Shown here piece after piece: positions 1 to 5,972 of a stretch of DNA of 7,735 nucleotides. The stretch spans positions 1 to 7,735 of the forward strand of contig JAGMCJ010000021.1 in the NCBI GenBank assembly GCA_023129265.1. Reading direction: 5' to 3'. The stretch's first letter is position 1; the number at the start of each line of letters is the position of its first letter. Made by a program: the position numbers and the translations under genes. Source of the stretch: Thermoplasmata archaeon (lineage in GTDB: Archaea; Thermoplasmatota; Thermoplasmata; RBG-16-68-12; JAGMCJ01). The notes beneath the pieces were generated by a model, which did no database searches, had not been told where the DNA came from, and was given only the letters and a program-made list of their open reading frames with translations.

Positions 1-25
1 AGTATGGCATTCCACTCTGCTAGTA

Positions 26-29
26 GGTG
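26..29 (+). promoter_or_regulatory. ribosome binding site (GGTG) of the tautomerase gene
   Basis: GGTG ends 4 nt before the ATG at 34 and matches the core of the GGAGGTGA sites used elsewhere in this window. It supports the shorter start, which exposes the catalytic proline. It is short, so this is only moderate support. Confidence 0.45.
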
Positions 30-33
30 CAAG

Positions 34-216
34 ATGCCATTCATAAACGTCTATATGTGGCCCCGGGACAAGGAGAAGAAGCAGAAGCTCGCACGAGCGA
101 TAACGGACGCCTTCGTGAGGATCGCGGGCATCCCGCCAGATTCGATTTGGATCGTCTTCAACGACGTGGAGAAGTCCAATTGGGCCTCAGCGGGAGAGCT
201 TGTCTCCGAGGATTAG
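34..216 (+). CDS. 4-oxalocrotonate tautomerase-like protein
   Basis: A 60-residue protein of the tautomerase superfamily, close to the usual length of about 62. The ATG at 34 is chosen over the ATG at 4 because it places proline directly after the initiator Met, and this Pro-1 is the catalytic base that must be N-terminal. A GGTG motif at 26-29 sits at suitable spacing. The remainder shows the family's beta-alpha-beta plan: a MPFINVYMWPR strand, a charged helix (about residues 13-30), the strand SIWIVFNDV, and the closing SAGEL turn. Arg at mature position 10 probably matches Arg-11 of Pseudomonas 4-OT. The position of Arg-39 is Trp and that of Phe-50 is also Trp, so the classical substrate is doubtful. 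It probably forms cytosolic oligomers and catalyses a keto-enol or related reaction on an unknown substrate. It is separated from the acs operon by 170 nt with its own promoter signal, so it need not be related in function. Confidence 0.85.
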   Translation: MPFINVYMWPRDKEKKQKLARAITDAFVRIAGIPPDSIWIVFNDVEKSNWASAGELVSED

Positions 217-237
217 CATCCGTCACAGCAAGTCGAA

Positions 238-281
238 CTTCGTCTTTTGTCGAAGATGATTCGCAAAAGCCAGCAACTGGC
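238..281 (+). other. two small hairpins after the tautomerase gene, possible termination region
   Basis: CTTCG (238-242) can pair with CGAAG (251-255) around an 8-nt loop containing TTTT. GCCAG (269-273) can pair with CTGGC (277-281) around CAA. Both stems are only 5 bp. They lie 22-65 nt after the tautomerase stop and before the next promoter, which would suit a terminator, but no long T run follows either hairpin. Confidence 0.25.
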
Positions 282-323
282 GGTTCGTGAAATGGGAAAG
301 GAATCGATGGCCAAGCAGGTCAA

Positions 324-333
324 CTTTATAAAC
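324..333 (+). promoter_or_regulatory. archaeal-type TATA box (box A) of the acs operon
   Basis: CTTTATAAAC lies in the most AT-rich stretch between the genes (301-360 is about 40% GC by count, against 48-68% in sampled coding rows). Archaeal TATA boxes sit roughly 25 nt before the transcription start, which would put the start near 355-360 and give a leader of about 30 nt before the GTG at 387. No convincing bacterial -35/-10 pair with 16-18 nt spacing was seen, although TATACG at 342-347 could be read as a weak -10. The assignment depends on the host being archaeal. Confidence 0.5.
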
Positions 334-375
334 AAGCGATGTATACGACCTAATCGAATTGTTGGCCACCTAGTC

Positions 376-380
376 GGGGG
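376..380 (+). promoter_or_regulatory. ribosome binding site supporting a GTG start
   Basis: GGGGG ends 6 nt before GTG 387. An in-frame TGA at 384-386 immediately precedes that GTG, so the reading frame cannot start further upstream. The next in-frame Met (codon 12) falls inside the first cysteine motif. The GTG is therefore effectively forced as the start. Confidence 0.6.
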
Positions 381-386
381 TAGTGA

Positions 387-815
387 GTGAAGAAAGTCAA
401 GTTTGACAAGGATATCTGCATGAGTTGTAGGGCTTGCGAGATCGCATGCGGGGAGAGACATTCCGATCACGTGGATTGGCCGGACATCCTTCTTGCGGAG
501 CCGAGGCCGATCCCGCGGGTCAGTGTCTCCCTGAAGAAGGGGAATCCGTACCTCGTGAGGTGCCAGTTCTGCAAGAAGCCCGAGTGCATGGAGGCCTGCG
601 AGCACGATGCCATATCTCAGGAGGACGATGGATACGTCAGGTTCGACGCGGAGAAATGCACCGGATGCTGGGAATGCATTGACGCGTGTCCCTTCGGCGC
701 CATCCAAAAGGACGAGTTCCATGGAGTCGCCGTCAGATGCGACCTCTGCGAGGGATATGACAACCTGGCCTGTGTCTCGTCCTGTCCTACTGAGGCTTTG
801 ACGATTAAGGAATGA
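387..815 (+). CDS. cooF: CooF-like four-cluster [4Fe-4S] ferredoxin
   Basis: A 142-residue cytosolic electron carrier of the CooF/HycB/DmsB-type family, predicted to bind four [4Fe-4S] clusters. Sixteen cysteines fall into four groups: C11-C14-C17-C21, C59-C62-C67-C71, C91-C94-C97-C101 (followed by Pro), and C118-C121-C129-C133 (followed by Pro). This is the family pattern in which the first and last groups, and the two middle groups, share clusters. There is no Tat signal or membrane segment, which argues against a periplasmic oxidoreductase subunit. It starts with GTG and ends 13 nt before acsA, so co-transcription is likely. By analogy with CooF of Rhodospirillum and Carboxydothermus, it would exchange electrons with the D cluster of the CODH next door. 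Its redox partner on the other side (ferredoxin, hydrogenase, F420 or heterodisulfide system) cannot be seen here. Family assignment is firm; pairing with this CODH is inferred from position. Confidence 0.9.
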   Translation: MKKVKFDKDICMSCRACEIACGERHSDHVDWPDILLAEPRPIPRVSVSLKKGNPYLVRCQFCKKPECMEACEHDAISQEDDGYVRFDAEKCTGCWECIDACPFGAIQKDEFHGVAVRCDLCEGYDNLACVSSCPTEALTIKE

Positions 816-828
816 TAGGAGGAGTAGC

Positions 829-2844
829 ATGAGCAAGAATTCTGTTTGGAAAGAGAGAACACGGGACCCAGCAACAGCCGAGATGCTGGAAAAGGTAAGC
901 GAATCGGATATGGACGTCACAACGATATGGGACCGCTATGAGAAGATGCAGCCGCAGTGCCGCTTCGGAGAGCTGGGGATATGCTGCACCATATGTCTCC
1001 AGGGACCTTGCAGGATCAATCCGTTCGGCAAGGAGCCCACACGGGGGATCTGCGGGGCAACCGCCTCCACGATCGTCTCAAGGAACCTTATCAGAAGGAT
1101 AGCGGGCGGGTGCGCTGCCCACTCCGACCACGGAAGGCACTTAGCTCATACGATGCACGCCCTTATCGAAGGGGAGACGGATGTATACACAATCAAGGGT
1201 GAGGACAAGCTCAAGGCGATCGCCGAGAGGGTCGCCATAGATGTGAGCGGAAAGGACACCATGGAGCTGGCGGAGGAAGTCCTCGGGAAAGTGTTCGAGG
1301 ACTACTCGAGGGTGGAGCGCGAGACTCTCACCTGGTTGAAGACCACGCTCACCACCAAGAGGCTGGAGATAATGGACAGGTGCGATGTCCTTCCCTATAA
1401 CATTGACGCCTCCATCACTGAGATCATGCATCGCACGCATATAGGCGTGGATGCGGACCCTGTTTCGCTCATCTTCAGTGGGATAAAGTGCTCTCTTGCC
1501 GACCTCGCTGGAGAACATATCTCCACGGACCTGAGCGATATCATGTTCGGGGCCCCCAGTCTCGTAACCACTCAGTCAAATCTTGGAGTGCTAAAGAAGG
1601 AGTCCGTCAATATCGCGATGCACGGGCACAACCCCGTTCTCAGCGAGGTCATATGCGATGTAGCTGAGGAGATGGAGGATGCCGCCAAGGAGGTCGGAGC
1701 GGACGGCATCAACATTGTCGGGATATGCTGCACTGGGAACGAGTTGCTCATGCGGCGGGGGATTCCGCTCGTCACTAACTTCGCCTCCCAGGAGCTGGCC
1801 ATAATGACCGGTGTCCTCGATGCTATGGTCGTGGACTATCAATGCATAATGCCCTCTCTCGGGATGTGGACGACCTGCTTCCACACGAAACTGATTTCCA
1901 CGTCTGAACTCTGCAGACTGGGCGGCGATACCCACATAGAGTTCAATCCCTCGAGCGCCAAAGAGGATGCGAAGAAGATAGTGCTCCTAGCAATCCAGTC
2001 CTTCAAGGACAGGAATGAGGAGATCATATACATACCAGACGTGAAGGAGACCGCTTGCGTCGGGTTCAGCACGGAGCAAATCGTGGAAATACTTTCGAAG
2101 GTTTCTGACGACCCAATCCAGTATCTAGTGGACAAGATTAGGGAGGGGAAGATACTTGGGATTGGTGCACTTGTCGGTTGCAACAACGTGAAGGTCCGCC
2201 ATGACCACAATCATCTGACGATTGCAGAAGAACTTATCAAGAATGATATCCTTGTTGTCGCGACCGGATGTGCTGCGGGCGCCTATGTTAGGGCGGGGCT
2301 CATGACCTCCAAGGCGACCAAGGACCTGGCGGGGGATGGTCTCAAGGAGGTGCTCACCGAGCTTGGGGAGAAGTTCGGATTGGACGATCCTCTCCCGCCC
2401 GTCTGGCACATGGGTTCCTGCGTGGACAACTCCCGAATACACGACCTCGCTACGATGCTAGCGAACAAGATGGGGGTGGACATCAAAGATCTTCCGGTCG
2501 TCGCAAGTGCACCTGAGGATATGAGCGAGAAGGCTATAGTGATAGGAACCTGGATGGTGGCCACAGGCTGGCCGACTCATGTGGGCGTATTGCCCTTCAT
2601 CCATGGCAGCCCGCTCGTCACTCAGATCGCGGAGCATACGGCACGCGATGTCTTCGGCGGGTACTTCGTCTTCGAGGAGAATCCGGAGAAGGCGGGCAAG
2701 AGGCTCGTCAACATAGTTAAGAACAGGCGATGGAGGCTGGGCATTGACGAGGACAAGACGGTCGCATACTGGACAGGGCATACCGCGGAGGAGATCTTTG
2801 CCGAAAAACCAAAAGTCGAGGCAGACGGAGGTGAGAGACGATGA
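829..2844 (+). CDS. acsA: anaerobic Ni-dependent carbon monoxide dehydrogenase, catalytic subunit (AcsA/CooS)
   Basis: A 671-residue bacterial-type CODH, near the length of Moorella AcsA. It catalyses CO2 + 2e- + 2H+ <-> CO + H2O as a cytosolic homodimer. Residues seen, with Carboxydothermus CODH-II equivalents from memory: D-cluster C44 and C52 (39, 47); B-cluster C53, C56, C61, C75 (48, 51, 56, 70); C-cluster H267, C301, C339, C451, C481, C531 (261, 295, 333, 446, 476, 526); acid-base residues H98 and K568 (93, 563). A histidine ladder H98-H101-H104-H107 matches the proposed proton path. All ligands are present with constant spacing, so the enzyme should be active. A GGAGGAG site at 818-824 precedes ATG 829. 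The stop overlaps acsB by 4 nt (ATGA), implying translational coupling and a CODH/ACS complex. It is unlike archaeal CdhA, which is larger, carries extra ferredoxin-type cluster motifs, and is paired with CdhB. Confidence 0.97.
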   Translation: MSKNSVWKERTRDPATAEMLEKVSESDMDVTTIWDRYEKMQPQCRFGELGICCTICLQGPCRINPFGKEPTRGICGATASTIVSRNLIRRIAGGCAAHSDHGRHLAHTMHALIEGETDVYTIKGEDKLKAIAERVAIDVSGKDTMELAEEVLGKVFEDYSRVERETLTWLKTTLTTKRLEIMDRCDVLPYNIDASITEIMHRTHIGVDADPVSLIFSGIKCSLADLAGEHISTDLSDIMFGAPSLVTTQSNLGVLKKESVNIAMHGHNPVLSEVICDVAEEMEDAAKEVGADGINIVGICCTGNELLMRRGIPLVTNFASQELAIMTGVLDAMVVDYQCIMPSLGMWTTCFHTKLISTSELCRLGGDTHIEFNPSSAKEDAKKIVLLAIQSFKDRNEEIIYIPDVKETACVGFSTEQIVEILSKVSDDPIQYLVDKIREGKILGIGALVGCNNVKVRHDHNHLTIAEELIKNDILVVATGCAAGAYVRAGLMTSKATKDLAGDGLKEVLTELGEKFGLDDPLPPVWHMGSCVDNSRIHDLATMLANKMGVDIKDLPVVASAPEDMSEKAIVIGTWMVATGWPTHVGVLPFIHGSPLVTQIAEHTARDVFGGYFVFEENPEKAGKRLVNIVKNRRWRLGIDEDKTVAYWTGHTAEEIFAEKPKVEADGGERR

Positions 2845-4997
2845 CCAAGGTATCCCAAGAGGAACTCTTCAATATGGCGATATCAGGTGCCGTCACGGCA
2901 ACCGGATACGCCGACATACTGCTTAATCGTGCTCTGAGGAAGCACGGTGCCGACAAGACGGTGGGATATCCGGACACGGGCTACGAGCTTCCCTGTTTCT
3001 ACGGTTGGTCAACGACTCCTGTCGAGAAGCTCGGGGACCTTCCCGTTCTCCTCGGCGAGGCAAGGGCGAAGATAAAGCACGAACCGACCCTCGAGAATGC
3101 CCTCATTGCGGGAGAGGCGACCATGTGGTCCGCCGAGATTGTTGAGGCCATCCGATATGTGGACAGCGAGAATCCGTATGCGGACGAGGCTCCGCCCGGA
3201 ACGCAGGAGTACTGCGGATTCGTCGGAGACCCCGCTCTCAGGAACCTAGGAATAGCATTCGTCGATGACACCATCCCCGGCGCCGTCGTTTTCATTGGAA
3301 AGGCTAGAGACCCCGAGGCCCTCGCGAGGATAGTGAGGGACTGTCAGAGCAAGGGCATGCTTCTGATGGTGACGTTCGACATAATCAGGCAGCTGGAGGA
3401 CCAGGGCATAAAGATGGGGACGGACATAATGCTCTATCCGCTCGGTGAATTCACTCAGGCGATACATGGACTGAACTATGCCATAAGGGCCGCTCTCACG
3501 TTCGGCGGGATAAAGAGAGGTGACAGAGAGGGGCTCTACAAGTACCTCTGCAACAGACCGAAGGTCGTCGTGGTTCAGCTAGGACCGCTCGACCACATAA
3601 AGGTCGCAGCCGAGTTCGCGGTCATGTTCAACGGATCACCGACGATCACGGACCAGGATGTGGAGGAAATACCTGGGAAGTACGTTGTTCAGAAAGACTA
3701 CGACCAAATCGTGCAGACCATCATTGAGACAAGAGGTATGGAGATCAAACTCGGAGCTGTCGACGTCCCCGTCGCGTACGGACCCGCCTTCGAGGGCGAG
3801 TCCGTCAGGAGACCGGACACCTACGTGGAATGTGGCGGACCATCTAAGACCCGAGTTTTCGAGTTCGTGAAGATGCGAAGCGCGGAAGAGGTGGAGGATG
3901 GAAAGATTACCATGATTGGAAAGGACGTCGATGAGATCGAGGAGGGAGGGACCAGCCCGATTGGAATCCTCGTTGATGTCTATGGAAAGGACATGCAGGA
4001 GGACTTCGAATCCGTTCTAGAGAGAAGGATCCACCAGTTCATCAACTTCGCAGAAGGAGGATGGCACACAGGCCAAAGGAATCTCCTGTGGATAAGGTTG
4101 AGCAAGGACGGCGTCAACACAGGTCTGAGGTTCAAGCATTTCGGTGACATCCTTTACACCAAGTTCCATGATGATTTCGGCGGCCTACTCAGCCGTGTTC
4201 AGATTACCATAATGACGGACCCGAAGGAAATCGAGAAGCATATTCCAGAGGCTATGGAGGCCTATGATCAGAGGGACCAGCGCCTGGCAGGAATGACGGA
4301 TGAGGCCGTCGATACCTTCTACACCTGCACGCTCTGTCAGAGCTTTGCTCCCAACCATGTGTGCGTTGTGTCACCAGAAAGGCTCGGGCTTTGCGGGGCA
4401 ATCAACTGGATGGATGCGAAGGCGAGCTATCAGATAACCCCAACGGGGCCCAACCGGCCCATAGAAAAGGGCAATTGCCTGGATGAGGTCAAAGGTGAAT
4501 GGGATGGTGTGAACGAAGCGGTCATTGGTGCTTCCCATGGGCAGTTGGAGAAGTTCAACATCTATACGATGATGGAGGACCCGATGACCTCCTGCGGCTG
4601 CTTCGAGTGCATAGTCGGAATCGTTCCAGAGGCTAATGGCGTCGTCGTTGTGAACAGAGAGCATGGTGGGATGACGCCCCTGGGAATGAAGTTCTCCACC
4701 CTGGCAGGAACGGTTGGCGGAGGCCTACAGACCCCTGGCTTCATAGGTGTGGGAAGGTACTACCTGCTTTCCAAGAAGTTCATCAGCGCTGACGGCGGGT
4801 TCCAAAGGATAGTATGGATGCCCAAGGAGCTCAAGGACGCGATGCACGACAAACTTAAAGAACGGGCAGAGGAATTGGACTCACCGGATTTCGTGGACAA
4901 GATCGCTGATGACACCATAACCACAGACACGGCCGGTCTGGTCGAGTTCCTCAAGAAAGTGGATCATCCAGCGCTCAAGATGCCATCGATGATGTAG
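2841..4997 (+). CDS. acsB: acetyl-CoA synthase, three-domain bacterial type (AcsB)
   Basis: A 718-residue acetyl-CoA synthase (Moorella AcsB is about 729) that condenses CO, the methyl group of the corrinoid protein and CoA into acetyl-CoA. The A-cluster ligands are complete: C496, C499, C508 and C518 (C-x2-C-x8-C-x9-C) for the [4Fe-4S] centre and bridge, and C585-G586-C587 for the distal nickel site. All are offset by -10 from Moorella numbering. F502 matches the Phe that shields the proximal metal. The N-terminal region (roughly residues 1-300) is the CODH-binding domain. Archaeal CdhC, at about 470-490 aa, lacks it, so this is clearly the bacterial form and should bind the AcsA encoded just upstream. 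ATG 2841 overlaps the acsA stop as ATGA, with a full GGAGGTGA site at 2827-2834, 6 nt upstream. It is followed by acsD after 12 nt. No truncation or missing ligand was seen. Confidence 0.98.
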   Translation: MTKVSQEELFNMAISGAVTATGYADILLNRALRKHGADKTVGYPDTGYELPCFYGWSTTPVEKLGDLPVLLGEARAKIKHEPTLENALIAGEATMWSAEIVEAIRYVDSENPYADEAPPGTQEYCGFVGDPALRNLGIAFVDDTIPGAVVFIGKARDPEALARIVRDCQSKGMLLMVTFDIIRQLEDQGIKMGTDIMLYPLGEFTQAIHGLNYAIRAALTFGGIKRGDREGLYKYLCNRPKVVVVQLGPLDHIKVAAEFAVMFNGSPTITDQDVEEIPGKYVVQKDYDQIVQTIIETRGMEIKLGAVDVPVAYGPAFEGESVRRPDTYVECGGPSKTRVFEFVKMRSAEEVEDGKITMIGKDVDEIEEGGTSPIGILVDVYGKDMQEDFESVLERRIHQFINFAEGGWHTGQRNLLWIRLSKDGVNTGLRFKHFGDILYTKFHDDFGGLLSRVQITIMTDPKEIEKHIPEAMEAYDQRDQRLAGMTDEAVDTFYTCTLCQSFAPNHVCVVSPERLGLCGAINWMDAKASYQITPTGPNRPIEKGNCLDEVKGEWDGVNEAVIGASHGQLEKFNIYTMMEDPMTSCGCFECIVGIVPEANGVVVVNREHGGMTPLGMKFSTLAGTVGGGLQTPGFIGVGRYYLLSKKFISADGGFQRIVWMPKELKDAMHDKLKERAEELDSPDFVDKIADDTITTDTAGLVEFLKKVDHPALKMPSMM

Positions 4998-5009
4998 GGG
5001 TCTGGTACG

Positions 5010-5972
5010 ATGCCACTGGAGTTGCCCAAGGAGAAGTGGACAGGCAAGATTGGAGAGGTTGTCATCGGAGCCCTCGAGAGCGAGGGAGGAACGCGAACGA
5101 GCAAGGTTGTCCTTGGAGGAGCGACGAGCCTGCCCTTTCTCAGCTTTGAGGGCGAGTATCCGAACGAGCCGCCGATAGGGATGGAGATCTTCGACGTCGT
5201 CCGAGAGGACTATCCAGAGGTTGCGAGGAAGCCCTTCGAGGATGTCATCGACGACCCCGGTAAGTGGGCCAAGAAGTGCGTCGAGGAACACGGCGCGGAC
5301 ATGATCTGCATCAGGCTAATCGGAACGAACCCAGAGGAGGAGAACCGCTCGGTCGAGGACGCGGAGCAGACGATCAGGGAGCTCAAGGAAGCGGTTGGAG
5401 TTCCGCTCCTGGTCTACGGCTCCGGAGACGAGGAGAAGGACGCTAAGGTCCTGGAGATGGCCTCGAACGTGCTGGCGGGTGAGAGGTGCCTCCTCGGACT
5501 CGCGGAGGAGGACGCGTACAAGTCCATATCCGTCGCGAGCATGGCCAACGACCACGGCATAGTGGCCTTCTCCAACCTCGACATCAACCTCGCCAAGCAG
5601 ATGAACATCCTGCTCACGGACTTCGGTGTGAAGCTCGAGAACATCATCATGGACCCGCTCCAGGCGGGGCTCGGATACGGGCTCGAGTACTCCTACTCTG
5701 TGATAGAGAGGATTCGACTCGCCGCTTTCATGGGGGACAAGATACTTCAGGTCCCTATACTCTGCGGGACCGCGCGAGTCTGGAACGCTAGGGAGGCGTT
5801 CAAGGAGGATGCTTCTCTGGGTGAGGCTGGCTCCCGGGCAATCCTCTGGGAGGCGACAACGGCACTCTCGGCTCTGATGGCGGGTGCGGATGCGCTTCTC
5901 ATGAGGCATCCCGATGCTGTTGCATGCGTCAGGGAATCTATCAAGGGCCTGACTGGGGGAGGTGAACAGTAA
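5010..5972 (+). CDS. acsD: corrinoid iron-sulfur protein, small subunit (AcsD)
   Basis: A 320-residue TIM-barrel protein, matching the roughly 323 residues of Moorella AcsD and shorter than typical archaeal CdhD. With AcsC it forms the corrinoid iron-sulfur protein that carries the methyl group to acetyl-CoA synthase. Family-like segments include the GGATSLPFLSFEGE N-terminal strand (about residues 36-49), GADMICIRLIGTNP near 95-108, LLVYGSGDEEKD near 133-144, SNLDINLAKQMN near 188-199 and MDPLQAGLGYGLEYSY near 214-229. No iron-sulfur motif is expected in this subunit and none is seen. Its ATG follows the acsB stop by 12 nt, with only a weak GGGG site at 4997-5000. It overlaps acsC by one base (TAATG), consistent with equal expression of the two subunits. 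The identity is clear; the absence of a separate methyltransferase gene beside it is unusual for a bacterial-type cluster. Confidence 0.95.
   Translation: MPLELPKEKWTGKIGEVVIGALESEGGTRTSKVVLGGATSLPFLSFEGEYPNEPPIGMEIFDVVREDYPEVARKPFEDVIDDPGKWAKKCVEEHGADMICIRLIGTNPEEENRSVEDAEQTIRELKEAVGVPLLVYGSGDEEKDAKVLEMASNVLAGERCLLGLAEEDAYKSISVASMANDHGIVAFSNLDINLAKQMNILLTDFGVKLENIIMDPLQAGLGYGLEYSYSVIERIRLAAFMGDKILQVPILCGTARVWNAREAFKEDASLGEAGSRAILWEATTALSALMAGADALLMRHPDAVACVRESIKGLTGGGEQ

Noticed and set aside
1..23. Possible last codons of an upstream gene ending with TAG at 21-23
   Set aside because: Only six codons are visible before the stop, too few to support a gene call.
4..33. N-terminal extension of the tautomerase starting at ATG 4
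   Set aside because: It would bury the catalytic proline behind ten extra residues; family members need Pro at the mature N-terminus, and a GGTG site precedes the ATG at 34.
280..300. GGTTCGTGAAAT resembling a tRNA T-arm
   Set aside because: No matching acceptor stem, D-arm or anticodon arm can be drawn around it in the 217-386 spacer.
213..920. 235-codon open frame on the minus strand
   Set aside because: It lies antisense to the ferredoxin, whose 16 cysteines prove the + strand frame is real; the translation has no recognisable domain.
5316..5909. 197-codon open frame on the minus strand inside acsD
   Set aside because: It is a shadow of a GC-rich codon pattern; the product is low-complexity in Arg/Glu/Leu/Val with no family resemblance.
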